From Paenibacillus algicola (GTDB taxonomy: Bacteria; Bacillota; Bacilli; Paenibacillales; Paenibacillaceae): a DNA stretch of 64,000 nt. A program made the translations under genes and the position numbers. The notes beneath the pieces were generated by a model, which worked only from the letters and a program-made list of their open reading frames with translations, was not told the origin of the DNA and searched no databases. The stretch lies in contig NZ_CP040396.1 of assembly GCF_005577435.1 (NCBI RefSeq), forward strand, positions 3,414,501 through 3,478,500, given 5' to 3'. Positions 52,987 to 61,408 of the stretch are shown piece after piece. Position 1 is the stretch's first letter, and the number at the start of each line of letters is the position of its first letter.

Positions 52987-53016
52987 TTGCAACTGTAACT
53001 TTTGTGTTGTTATAAT
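52987..53016 (+). promoter_or_regulatory. Promoter of the opuA operon
   Basis: TTGCAA (52987-52992), 18-base spacer and consensus TATAAT (53011-53016). The leader is about 80 bases. Confidence 0.75.
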
Positions 53017-53103
53017 TCAGCACATGGGTTCACCGGACTAGGACGCAAGAATCGATTTCAAGGTTCATTATGAATGCTGGATCATGATAGAGGGGGAATA
53101 TGC

Positions 53104-54306
53104 TTGGCTATTCTACAAGTAAAAGATGTCAGCAAGCTGTTCGGGAATCATCCCGAGCAAGGGCTTGCGCTCCTGCAAAAAGGCTGGAGCAAAGAACGCA
53201 TCGCTAAAGAAAAAAATATTACCGTCGGCGTAAATCGAGTCAGCTTCGATATACAGGAAGGCGAAATCTTTGTCATTATGGGCCTTTCGGGCAGCGGCAA
53301 ATCGACGCTGGTGCGTTTGCTGAATCGGTTAATTGAGCCCACCTCGGGTGAAATTCTGATTCACGGCAAGGATCTTCGAAAAATGAACAAGGAGCATCTC
53401 CGCAATGTGAGACGTAAATCCATCAGTATGGTCTTTCAGAAGTTCGCCCTGTTCCCTCACCGGACGGTGGTGGAGAATGTGGAATACGGACTGGAAGTTC
53501 AAAAGGTGGACAAAAGCAAGCGGCACGAGGCTGCACTGAAATCGCTGGAGCTTGTCGGCTTGAAGGGCTGGGAGGACAAGCTGCCCAGTGAGTTGAGCGG
53601 CGGCATGCAGCAGCGTGTCGGGCTTGCCCGCGCCTTGGCCAACGATCCGGAGATTCTGCTTATGGACGAAGCCTTTAGTGCGCTGGATCCGCTGATCCGC
53701 CGCGATATGCAGGATGAGCTGATCGAGCTGCAGGATAAGATGAAGAAAACCATCGTCTTCATTACACATGATCTGGATGAAGCGCTCCGAATCGGAGATC
53801 GCATCGCCCTCATGAAGGATGGCGCTGTGGTGCAAATCGGCACACCGGAAGAAATTCTGACCCAGCCGGCCAATGATTATGTCGAGCGCTTCGTCGAGGA
53901 CGTGGATCTGTCCAAGGTGCTGACCGCTTCTCATGTCATGCGGCGTCCGGAGACGATCACACCGGACCGGGGTCCTCGTGTAGCACTGGAACTTATGCGG
54001 GAACGCGGCGTATCGAATCTGTTCGTCATCGACCGCTCCAAGAAGCTGCTCGGCGTAATCACGGCAGAGGATGCTTCCGAAGCGCTGCGCAGCAACCGCA
54101 AGCTGGAGGACATCGTCATTCAAGACGGTCCGGCTGTCGGACCTGACACGCTGTTAAATGAGCTGTTTGAAATGACCAGCTTGTCCAAGGTGCCTGTAGC
54201 GGTCGTTGATGACAAGCAGCGTCTGCTGGGCGTCATTGTCAGGGGTGCGGTACTCGGCGCCCTGGCCGGCGAGAGCAAGACCGGGGAGGTGAATGGACAT
54301 GCCTAA
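53104..54306 (+). CDS. opuAA: Glycine betaine/proline ABC importer ATPase OpuAA
   Basis: 400 residues from TTG 53104, seven bases after AGGGGG; an upstream ATG in frame (53074) has no ribosome site. OpuA-specific N-terminus, Walker [17 protein letters not shown], signature [16 protein letters not shown], Walker [15 protein letters not shown], and two CBS domains after about residue 265 ([20 protein letters not shown]), which sense ionic strength in OpuA-type importers. First of three genes for osmoprotectant uptake. Confidence 0.96.
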   Translation: MAILQVKDVSKLFGNHPEQGLALLQKGWSKERIAKEKNITVGVNRVSFDIQEGEIFVIMGLSGSGKSTLVRLLNRLIEPTSGEILIHGKDLRKMNKEHLRNVRRKSISMVFQKFALFPHRTVVENVEYGLEVQKVDKSKRHEAALKSLELVGLKGWEDKLPSELSGGMQQRVGLARALANDPEILLMDEAFSALDPLIRRDMQDELIELQDKMKKTIVFITHDLDEALRIGDRIALMKDGAVVQIGTPEEILTQPANDYVERFVEDVDLSKVLTASHVMRRPETITPDRGPRVALELMRERGVSNLFVIDRSKKLLGVITAEDASEALRSNRKLEDIVIQDGPAVGPDTLLNELFEMTSLSKVPVAVVDDKQRLLGVIVRGAVLGALAGESKTGEVNGHA

Positions 54307-55132
54307 GATTCCATTAGCCGACTGGATCAACGCCATCGTGGACTGGATGGGAGAATATTTGTCCGGCCTGTTCGACGGCATCGCCGAGGTCATTGAATGG
54401 ATTGTAACCTCGTTTACCGATCTGTTCATGCTGCCTCATCCGTATTTGTTTATCGCCATTCTCGGTATTCTGGCCTTTATTCTGGGCCGTGTTCCGCTGA
54501 CGCTGTTTACGGTCATCGGCTTCCTGATCATTGACAATCTGGGCTACTGGCCGGAAACGATGGACACCCTTAGCCTGGTGCTTACCTCCGGACTGATCTC
54601 TATCCTTCTGGGTGTGCCGATCGGAATTTGGGCGGCCTATAGTAAAGGTGCCTCCCGCATCATTATTCCGGTGCTGGACTTTATGCAGACGATGCCGGCC
54701 TTTGTATACCTGCTGCCTGCCGTCACCTTCTTTAGTCTCGGTGTGGTACCGGGGGTGATCGCCTCTGTCATCTTTGCGATTCCGCCTACGATCCGCTTGA
54801 CGCGGCTTGGTATCATGCAGGTATCCGGAGAGCTGACCGAAGCCGCAGACGCATTCGGCTCAACTTCGGGGCAGAAGCTGTTCAAGGTACAGCTGCCACT
54901 GGCGATGCCTACCATCATGGCGGGCGTGAACCAAACTATTATGCTGTCTCTGTCTATGGTCGTCATTGCGTCCATGATCGGAGCGCAGGGAATTGGTGCT
55001 GAAGTGTACCGTGCTGTCACTCAGCTTCAGATTGGTAAAGGGTTTGAAGCCGGCCTGGCTGTCGTCATCCTGGCGATTGTGCTGGACCGCTTTACACAAA
55101 ATATATTTAAAACCAACAAAAGGGGTGCTTAG
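54299..55132 (+). CDS. opuAB: Glycine betaine ABC importer permease OpuAB
   Basis: 277 residues; start ATG 54299 preferred to 54293 because GGGGAGG is nine bases upstream of it. An amphipathic N-terminal helix region ([20 protein letters not shown]) precedes about five or six helices. The binding-protein-dependent permease EAA loop is [20 protein letters not shown], then [11 protein letters not shown]. Overlaps opuAA by eight bases in another frame. Confidence 0.95.
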   Translation: MPKIPLADWINAIVDWMGEYLSGLFDGIAEVIEWIVTSFTDLFMLPHPYLFIAILGILAFILGRVPLTLFTVIGFLIIDNLGYWPETMDTLSLVLTSGLISILLGVPIGIWAAYSKGASRIIIPVLDFMQTMPAFVYLLPAVTFFSLGVVPGVIASVIFAIPPTIRLTRLGIMQVSGELTEAADAFGSTSGQKLFKVQLPLAMPTIMAGVNQTIMLSLSMVVIASMIGAQGIGAEVYRAVTQLQIGKGFEAGLAVVILAIVLDRFTQNIFKTNKRGA

Positions 55133-55134
55133 TT

Positions 55135-56058
55135 TTGAAAAAGAACATGAAATGGTTGTTAATGCTCAGCTTGTCCGCGATGCTTCTCCTGTCGGCGTGC
55201 AGTCAAAGTGACGAAGGGACAGCAGGTACCGGTGAAGGCGGCAATGAAGAAGCAGCGGCTTCCATCGGAGAACAGGTCGACTATGAAATTATCGGTATTG
55301 ATCCCGGCGCAGGGATCATGAAGGCAACGGCACAAGCAATCGAGGACTACGAGCTCAGCGATTGGAAGCTGGTGGAAGGCTCCAGTGCAGCCATGACCGC
55401 AGCTCTCGATAAAGCAATCAAGGACGAAGAGCCGGTCATCATTACCGGCTGGACGCCACACTGGATGTTCTCCAAATATGATCTGAAATATCTGGAGGAT
55501 CCGAAAAAGATCTATGGTGAAGCTGAAGAGATTCACACTCTCGTTCGTTTGGGACTGGAAGAGGACCAGCCAGAAGCGTATCAGTTCCTGGACAACTTCA
55601 TGTGGACCTCCGATGCTATGGGTGAAATCATGACCGCGATTCAAGAAGGCCAGGATCCCGCCGAAGCTGCGAAGGAATGGGCGGAGAATAACACGGATCT
55701 CGTCGATGAATGGACAAAGGATATTCAGCCTGTAGATGGCGAAGAATTCAAGTTCAGCTATGTAGCCTGGGACTCTGAAATTGCGAGCACGAACCTTGTG
55801 CAGTACATTTTGGAAAGCAGACTTGGCTATGAAGTAACAGCATTGCAGGTTGAGGCTGGTCCAATGTGGACCGGTGTCGCAAACGGTGACGTGGATGCCA
55901 CTGTTGCAGCATGGCTGCCGCTGACTCATGCGGATTACATGGCTGAGTTTGAGGACAAGGTGGTCGATCTCGGCCCGAGCATGGAAGGCGTGAAGACAGG
56001 ACTGGTCGTTCCTTCTTATGTTGAAGCCAATTCCATTGAAGATCTCAAAGGCGAATAA
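55135..56058 (+). CDS. opuAC: Glycine betaine-binding lipoprotein OpuAC
   Basis: 307 residues from TTG 55135. Lipoprotein signal MKKNMKWLLMLSLSAMLLLS then ACSQ. The family 2 betaine-binding fold is clear: YEIIGIDPGAGIMKATAQAI, ITGWTPHWMFSKYDLKYLED, and DATVAAWLPLTHADYMAEFE. Trp residues in these last two segments form the aromatic cage that holds the quaternary amine. Last gene of the operon, two bases after opuAB. Confidence 0.96.
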   Translation: MKKNMKWLLMLSLSAMLLLSACSQSDEGTAGTGEGGNEEAAASIGEQVDYEIIGIDPGAGIMKATAQAIEDYELSDWKLVEGSSAAMTAALDKAIKDEEPVIITGWTPHWMFSKYDLKYLEDPKKIYGEAEEIHTLVRLGLEEDQPEAYQFLDNFMWTSDAMGEIMTAIQEGQDPAEAAKEWAENNTDLVDEWTKDIQPVDGEEFKFSYVAWDSEIASTNLVQYILESRLGYEVTALQVEAGPMWTGVANGDVDATVAAWLPLTHADYMAEFEDKVVDLGPSMEGVKTGLVVPSYVEANSIEDLKGE

Positions 56059-56086
56059 AGATGACTCGATTCTCACGTGTTCTTAG

Positions 56087-56107
56087 TGCATAATGCATAA
56101 TGCATAA
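56087..56107. repeat. Three perfect tandem heptamers (tgcataa)
   Basis: A 21-base run of tgcataa three times, 28 bases after the opuAC stop and just before the terminator. Confidence 0.9.
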
Positions 56108-56111
56108 TGAC

Positions 56112-56159
56112 AAAGAGGCTGTCCCACAAGATCCAGGATCTTGCGGGATGGCCTCTTTT
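56112..56159 (+). terminator. Intrinsic terminator of the opuA operon
   Basis: A long stem of about 20 bp with mismatches (56112-56134 with 56136-56158, outer 8 bp perfect: aaagaggc with gcctcttt), then TTTT on the plus strand. It could also stop minus-strand transcription. Confidence 0.85.
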
Positions 56160-56234
56160 GATTGTGGTGAGAGATACGTGATTGGGTAGTTAACAGCCCG
56201 AAGGGCAATGACAACAGCAGGCCCGGTAGATATA

Positions 56235-56273
56235 CAAAAGAAGCCTGCCCCGACTGCCCGGGACAAGCTTCTT
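56235..56273 (-). terminator. Intrinsic terminator after the cytosolic GDPD gene
   Basis: Stem aagaagc (56238-56244) with gcttctt (56267-56273) plus inner GC pairs, then TTTTG on the minus strand. Confidence 0.8.
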
Positions 56274-56283
56274 CATCCTTACT

Positions 56284-57027
56284 TTACCACGATGCCTGAT
56301 CCAACAGAGCCTTCAGGCGACCCGGATAATCGGTAATAATTCCGTCTATGCCGGACGCTGCTGCCTCTACAAGTGACGCTTCTTCATTAATGGTCCAGCC
56401 ATACACCTTGAGGCCCTTACTCTGCGGCCCCTTCAAATCCTTGAGCTCCAGCCGGCTGTAATTGGGATGCAGGGAGAAGACCTTCGTGCCCGCCGCCAAA
56501 GGCAGCTCTTCATGGCGATCCAGCGTCAAGCTGTACAGAAGGCCGACTTCAATCCGCGGCTCCAGCTCCCGAATGAGCCGGAGGCTCTTCCAGTCGAAAG
56601 AGGATATCACCACCTGATCCAGCCTGTCACAGTCTCTCAAGAGCTTGACCAGCGCAGGCTCAATAGCTCCGTGATACTTGCCCTTGATTTCCACATTAAG
56701 CATGACCTGCGGCGGAACGAGATGAAGCACCTGCGCAAGGGTTGGAATGGTCTCCCCGGCATAGCGTTCATGAAACCACGAGCCCGCATCATAGGTTTGC
56801 AGCTGCTCTACAGTCATATCATTCACTTTGCCGGAGCCATTCGTTGTCCGGTCAATGGAATCATCATGAATGACGACCAGGCTGTTATCCTTGCTAAGAT
56901 GAATATCCAGCTCAATGCCGGTACAGCCCTGCTCCAATCCCAGCCGGAACGCAGCCAGCGTATTCTCGGGAGCTTCTCCGGAAGCCCCCCGGTGAGCAAA
57001 AATCAACGGCTTGTTAGGTATGGACAT
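56284..57027 (-). CDS. Glycerophosphodiester phosphodiesterase, cytosolic
   Basis: 247 residues, the usual single-domain length and no signal peptide. Catalytic residues: FAHRGASGEAPENTLAAFRL (His-Arg), IELDIHLSKDNSLVVIHDDS (Glu, Asp and His) and LNVEIKGK; the C-terminus has ASGIDGIITDYPGRL. It releases sn-glycerol-3-phosphate from diesters such as glycerophosphocholine. It may process cargo that enters through an importer. It sits 39 bases after an SGNH hydrolase gene, likely the same operon. Confidence 0.95.
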   Translation of the reverse strand: MSIPNKPLIFAHRGASGEAPENTLAAFRLGLEQGCTGIELDIHLSKDNSLVVIHDDSIDRTTNGSGKVNDMTVEQLQTYDAGSWFHERYAGETIPTLAQVLHLVPPQVMLNVEIKGKYHGAIEPALVKLLRDCDRLDQVVISSFDWKSLRLIRELEPRIEVGLLYSLTLDRHEELPLAAGTKVFSLHPNYSRLELKDLKGPQSKGLKVYGWTINEEASLVEAAASGIDGIITDYPGRLKALLDQASW

Positions 57028-57066
57028 CCTTCCTGCTCCTTTCTGTAACGCTTTCAGGTTCTCTGT

Positions 57067-58089
57067 TTATATCACTGCTGTCGGTTTCAGCTGTGTGCCC
57101 AGCCCCAGCTGCTCAATCAGCTGAATCATTTGCTTGGACATATTCACATAGCCCTCAGCATCCGGGTGCAGCTTGTCCGGGAAGCTGTCCTTCCATTCCT
57201 CGCCGAACACCTCCAGGCCATCCAGGTAGTACAGATTGTTATCTCCCTGACCTTGCATAACCTCAACGGTCTCGCGAACAATCGTGCGCATGATCTGCAG
57301 TGTCAGATCTACCTTGTTGGGATGCGTTTCCCGACTTTCCTTCTCGGCAAAGATTGGGGACTGAAGAATAATCGGAGTGTGCGGGTGCTTCTCCCGAACG
57401 ACCTGTACGAAGCCAATCAGCGCTGCCTGGAAGGTACGCTCACTCATGGACGATACGCCCATAATATTAATGCCGGCACAGATCGAAATGAGATCAGCCG
57501 GAAGCTCGCGAATCATGCGCGCCACCATCATTTCCAAATGGCAATTTCCGGAGTATCCCAGGTTGGTGCTGTGCCAGTCAAAATGGTTCGCCACCAGCGC
57601 CGGCCACGTTCTTGACGGCCCTGAAGCTTCCTCGCACTGTGTTATTGAGCTGCCATAGCTAATCCATCTCAGACGGTTGTCCTCAATATGGCTGTAAGAT
57701 GCGCCGTGATCGAGCTCCAGCTCACGTACGATGAGCGGACCTTTTTTCTGTGGGAGAAACAGCTCCACGCGGCTGGAGTTCTCCGGCAGGTTATCAAACC
57801 GGCACACCTCCTGATTGGGAGTCATGTCTACCGACTGATGCAGCTTGCCGTCAACCACGCAGTCGATGGTCCGCTCAACATCAGAGCCCTCTACGTGCAG
57901 CACAGCCGTACGGCTGTCACTCTTGAAGGTGATGCGAACGCCTGCGGGTACCTCTGTCTGACGCAGCAGCGACTTGGGTAAGAACAGCTCCTGCTGCTCG
58001 TACGGAATACGCCATGGCTTTGCGCCCGCTGGTGTGCTTTCTACACTTACCGCTCCTTGATAATCTAATTCTGTCCCCTTCAGCTTCAT
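57067..58089 (-). CDS. SGNH/GDSL-family hydrolase
   Basis: 340 residues, no signal peptide. An N-terminal beta-rich domain (about 1-125, with VRITFKSDSRTAVLHVEGSD) precedes the SGNH core. Block I RLRWISYGSSITQCEEASG holds the Ser, block II NLGYSGNCHLEMM the Gly, block III ISICAGINIMG the Asn, and DKLHPDAEGYVNM the catalytic Asp and His. Such proteins are carbohydrate or acyl esterases. The substrate cannot be inferred; its partner gene acts on glycerophosphodiesters. Confidence 0.9.
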   Translation of the reverse strand: MKLKGTELDYQGAVSVESTPAGAKPWRIPYEQQELFLPKSLLRQTEVPAGVRITFKSDSRTAVLHVEGSDVERTIDCVVDGKLHQSVDMTPNQEVCRFDNLPENSSRVELFLPQKKGPLIVRELELDHGASYSHIEDNRLRWISYGSSITQCEEASGPSRTWPALVANHFDWHSTNLGYSGNCHLEMMVARMIRELPADLISICAGINIMGVSSMSERTFQAALIGFVQVVREKHPHTPIILQSPIFAEKESRETHPNKVDLTLQIMRTIVRETVEVMQGQGDNNLYYLDGLEVFGEEWKDSFPDKLHPDAEGYVNMSKQMIQLIEQLGLGTQLKPTAVI

Positions 58090-58237
58090 AATAAATGAAG
58101 CACCTCTCTTTCCTTCTGCCTGAATTTTTGGTCGTCGGCATCCCGTGCTCTACCGAAATTACGATCATGTTAAAATTCGACACAAAATCCGTTGATCCTT
58201 TCTCGAAAACGTATTCTTTTGTAGAAAATAGAGCACA

Positions 58238-58275
58238 AAAAAAGCTTCATGCGAGCCCTAAGAACGCATGAAGCT
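58238..58275 (-). terminator. Intrinsic terminator after the chemoreceptor gene
   Basis: A perfect 11-bp stem (58243-58253 with 58265-58275) followed on the minus strand by TTTTTTT. Confidence 0.92.
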
Positions 58276-58301
58276 GGTTGATTGGAAACGTAGTATACCC
58301 T

Positions 58302-59216
58302 TTAAATAATATGCTGGAAACGCTGGGCGTGATCTTCCAGCTGCTGAGATGAGACAGACAAGCCGTTGAAATCCTCCACCGCTGCTTTAATCATGTGCTG
58401 GCTCTCCTGAACGTCGAATTGCACCTGACTCGCTCCTGTGGAAATCTTGATGACTTCCTTTGTAATCCCGTTGATGTTGCTGCGTACTTCCCCGATGGAC
58501 TGCTCCACCTTCACCGAGAGCTTGCGAACCTCCTTCGCCACCACATCGAACCCGCGTCCGTGCTCTCCGGCTCTTGCGGCTTCAATCGCTGCATTCAGAG
58601 CCAGCAGCTGAGTCTGGCTGGCAATATCGCGGATCGTCTGCACCACGCCTTTGATTTCATCCGCACGGCGATGCAGGCCCTCCAGCGTCAAGGCATTATT
58701 CTCGGAGACCGAAGCGATCTGATCAATCAGATTCATCAGCTCTGCACTACGATGGATGCCCTTCGTCGACCGGCCGCTTAAATCCTCAGCCATCTTGAGC
58801 AGATTCTCTACTACAAGGGAAATATGGTTCTGACGCTCTGTAATATTGGTTGCGATCTTCTGGATTCCGATGACCTTGCGGGCATCCTCGTCCATGATCG
58901 GCATATAGGTCGCTTCCAGCCATACGGATTGACCGAGGGCGTCTCTTCTCTCGATTTTGTCCTGAAAGCTTCGGCCTTCGAATAGCCGCTGCCAAAACAA
59001 CTCATATTCCGGACTAAGGCTGAACTGAGGCAGACAAAATTGCTTATGATGCATACCGAGCATATCCTCTTTGCGGTACTTGACGCTTGAAGCAAACAGA
59101 TCATTGACATAAGTGACTCTTCGACTTGCGTCGAAACGTATAACCGCCACGTGCTTTTCCAGCGCATGTACAATCATAGGATCCGATACTCTAACCTCTT
59201 CCAGCTGCTGCAGCAT
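58302..59216 (-). CDS. Soluble PAS-domain methyl-accepting chemotaxis protein
   Basis: 304 residues from ATG 59216 ([20 protein letters not shown]), nine bases after AGAGGGTGG; a longer frame to 59261 lacks a ribosome site. Residues about 20-130 are a PAS domain ([40 protein letters not shown] and a PAC-like [14 protein letters not shown]). The rest is a short MCP signalling hairpin with the invariant tip [20 protein letters not shown] then [20 protein letters not shown]. No membrane segment, so cytosolic. The receptor is too short for normal adaptation helices. Other chemotaxis genes are absent here. Confidence 0.92.
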   Translation of the reverse strand: MLQQLEEVRVSDPMIVHALEKHVAVIRFDASRRVTYVNDLFASSVKYRKEDMLGMHHKQFCLPQFSLSPEYELFWQRLFEGRSFQDKIERRDALGQSVWLEATYMPIMDEDARKVIGIQKIATNITERQNHISLVVENLLKMAEDLSGRSTKGIHRSAELMNLIDQIASVSENNALTLEGLHRRADEIKGVVQTIRDIASQTQLLALNAAIEAARAGEHGRGFDVVAKEVRKLSVKVEQSIGEVRSNINGITKEVIKISTGASQVQFDVQESQHMIKAAVEDFNGLSVSSQQLEDHAQRFQHII

Positions 59217-59488
59217 AATATGTATCCACCCTCTCAACATTTCAGACCTTAGTTGAAACATTAGTCCTAGTTACAATTACCCTGTATATCTCTAAATTGA
59301 AACATTTTTATCGTTATTTTTCGACATGTTCAATGTGATATTTAGGAAAGGACTATTAGCAAGCTGCAGCTTAGTAAATGGTGGGAGACTTTTCAGGCTA
59401 ATAGAATAGTAAGAAGGTCTTAATCCCCTGCAGATCGGGACAAAGACCGCTTTACACATAAAAATTTCACGGCATGCAATGTTTGAGT

Positions 59489-60073
59489 TTATTGCAAGGT
59501 CTCTGGCACCTCATGGGTGATTGGCTCGATCATTTCAGAAAATATAGTGGGTGCATCCTCGTTCCCGTCAAAGCGAAAGCTCGGGTAGTTTACGCTTATG
59601 AATTGTTGGAATTGTCCCAGCGTTAACGGCTTTGCATGAGGCATTAACTCATATCCCAGTTCACCGTTGTTCTCAAGCGTCCCCGTTTTGACATCCTCCA
59701 CCCTTGAAATTCCGGAGAGCCTCAGCCTTTTTTCCAGATCATCAACCGTTAATCGCATCCGTTTCATATTATCTGTTAGCAGCTCGCCATCTTGAATGAC
59801 AGGAACCGATCTGCTCTTCAACAGATTCTCAGCTTTATTTGATTTAACAGAGACCCATTCCACCAATACCAGAGTCGCTAAAAATACAGCCACTGCCAGC
59901 AATGATTCAGACAATCCCTTGCCGGAAACCTGAGAACCTAATACCGAACCAATCGTCAGCAAAATCCCGATCTGGGGAATGGTCATTTGAGAAACCGACT
60001 TCCGACCACTTATCCTTAACAATAGCATGCCGCCCGTTGCCAGAAGAAAAGCTTTCCAGATTACTGTAATCAC
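59489..60073 (-). CDS. DUF421/YetF-family membrane protein
   Basis: 194 residues from GTG 60073, seven bases after TTAGGAGG; upstream frame codons contain the ribosome site itself. Three N-terminal helices (VITVIWKAFLLATGGMLLLR, then QIGILLTIGSVLGSQVSG and LLAVAVFLATLVLVEWVSVK) and a cytosolic domain with VPVIQDGELLTDNMKRMRLT. This is the YetF/YdfR type. Function unknown; some relatives affect spore germination-associated membrane behaviour, which I do not infer here. Confidence 0.9.
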   Translation of the reverse strand: MITVIWKAFLLATGGMLLLRISGRKSVSQMTIPQIGILLTIGSVLGSQVSGKGLSESLLAVAVFLATLVLVEWVSVKSNKAENLLKSRSVPVIQDGELLTDNMKRMRLTVDDLEKRLRLSGISRVEDVKTGTLENNGELGYELMPHAKPLTLGQFQQFISVNYPSFRFDGNEDAPTIFSEMIEPITHEVPETLQ

Positions 60074-60150
60074 CTGCAAGCCTCCTAAATTCATTATTCT
60101 TATGATTTGCGCTGTGATTAGCATAGGATTCCCATAATCTGCTCCATGAT

Positions 60151-60330
60151 TCAATCCAGCAGCCCGTGGATAATGGCAGCCGCTTCCGCCCGGGTCAAAG
60201 CGCGATCCGGCTTGAACGAGCCGTCCGGATCGCCCTGCATCAAGCCAGCCCGGAATACAGCATCGACGATACTTCTGGCCCAGTGGTGCACCACATCGTG
60301 AAAAGCCGGCGTACCTTCACTTCGCTCCAA
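60151..60330 (-). pseudogene. Stranded SLH-domain fragment
   Basis: In the minus-strand frame ending at TGA 60153-60151, 59 codons read (after a TTG at 60330) encode one nearly complete SLH motif: AFHDVVHHWARSIVDAVFRA, then GLMQGDPDGSFKPDRALTRA and EAAAIIHGLLD. A stop lies ten bases upstream of the TTG. There is no ribosome site, signal peptide or other SLH repeat, so this is the C-terminal remnant of a larger surface protein gene. A hairpin (agccggc at 60304-60310 with gccggct at 60331-60337) overlaps its start. Confidence 0.75.
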
Positions 60331-60353
60331 GCCGGCTCTTTACGGAACGCCAA

Positions 60354-60389
60354 ACAGCCGTACCCACGTGTAGCTTTCGGGTACGGCTG
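60354..60389. terminator. Hairpin after the response regulator gene
   Basis: A perfect 12-bp stem (acagccgtaccc at 60354-60365 with gggtacggctgt at 60378-60389), 32 bases after the regulator stop. A short TTT follows on the minus strand, so a weak terminator is likely. Confidence 0.6.
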
Positions 60390-60421
60390 TATATGAACTT
60401 GATTCAGCGGCAGCCGTTACA

Positions 60422-61408
60422 CTACCTTGCTTTATACGGCCACCACATTCGGTCTTCCTCAAGCAGCAGCCCTTCGACTCTCTGGCGCAGCTGCTTGAGC
60501 CTGCTGACCTCGCCCTGCTCAGTAGCATACTGAAACACCGCCGCGACAAGCTCTACGAAGGTGCGGTAGTATTTTTCCCGGATGGGGATGCACCATAAAT
60601 AGTCCTTCCCATCCAAGAGATCCCCCTGATACAGGCTGATGGCCTGCTCATAAGCGGCTATGGTCTCACGCCGGGTCGGCTGCTTACAGGCAGCCAGTCG
60701 ATCAAACTCACGAAAATCACAATATACGTCTTTCGCATCCACGGTGTAAATGCCATTTTTGCTTCGGATGTGGAGCTGGATTCCTGCATTTCGCAGGGAC
60801 TGCTTCAACCGGAACATCATCGTATGTAAATTTTGCTGGGATTTCTCTACGGACGACTCTTCCCACAGCTCATCAATAATCCGCCATTTGCTAATTCCTT
60901 TATCCTGGTGCAGCACGAGCAGTGCCAGCAGCTCTTCGATCTTCGGGGTTAAAAAGCTTGATGGACTCCCCTCTATCCGCAGATGCGGATTACCAAAGAA
61001 ATAAAGCTCTCCCTGGTCAGGGAGCTTGGGAACATCCAGTCCTTTTTTCTTATAGACCCGGCTCACAATTTCATCCACCGACTGTACATCGACCGGCTTC
61101 AAAATATAATGAATCGCGTTCAGCTCAAACGCCCGGATCGCATACTGCTCGTAAGCGGTCACGAACACAATGGACAGCTCCTTCGTATTCGGGGACTCCA
61201 TCAGTCTGGCTGCCAGCTCCAGTCCGCTCATCTCCGGCATATCCACATCGAGAAAAAGCACATCGGCATCCAGCTGCGGAATCTGTATCAGCGCTTCCTC
61301 CGGATCTGTAAACGAGCCCATGATGCTGATTCCGGACGCTTCTCGGATGACCTTATTCAGCAGATCCAGGACGAGCCGCTCATCATCGACCAGTACCGCC
61401 TTAATCAT
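60422..61408 (-). CDS. SARP/BTAD-type response regulator
   Basis: 328 residues. Receiver domain with acidic pocket VLVDDE, phospho-acceptor Asp54 (LFLDVDMPEMSG) and conserved Lys in YILKPVDVQ. Then a winged-helix OmpR-like domain (SKWRIIDELWEESSVEKSQQ, TMMFRLKQSLRNAGIQLHIR) and a BTAD-like helical part (AISLYQGDLLDGKDYLWCIP). The BTAD ends early, at RMWWPYKAR, shorter than usual. It is encoded after and overlapping the kinase by four bases. Target unknown. Confidence 0.9.
   Translation of the reverse strand: MIKAVLVDDERLVLDLLNKVIREASGISIMGSFTDPEEALIQIPQLDADVLFLDVDMPEMSGLELAARLMESPNTKELSIVFVTAYEQYAIRAFELNAIHYILKPVDVQSVDEIVSRVYKKKGLDVPKLPDQGELYFFGNPHLRIEGSPSSFLTPKIEELLALLVLHQDKGISKWRIIDELWEESSVEKSQQNLHTMMFRLKQSLRNAGIQLHIRSKNGIYTVDAKDVYCDFREFDRLAACKQPTRRETIAAYEQAISLYQGDLLDGKDYLWCIPIREKYYRTFVELVAAVFQYATEQGEVSRLKQLRQRVEGLLLEEDRMWWPYKAR

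Noticed and set aside
53329..54123. 264-codon minus-strand frame across opuAA
   Set aside because: Antisense to a highly conserved ABC ATPase; its sequence is explained by codon bias on the other strand.
55159..56076. 305-codon minus-strand frame across opuAC
   Set aside because: Full-length antisense shadow of a well-recognised binding protein; His/Ile/Phe-rich composition is typical of a shadow frame.
59217..59340. Sigma-D type flagellar promoter for the chemoreceptor
   Set aside because: TAAA and GATAT elements occur on the minus strand, but the spacing is 13 and the -10 matches only 5 of 8 positions.
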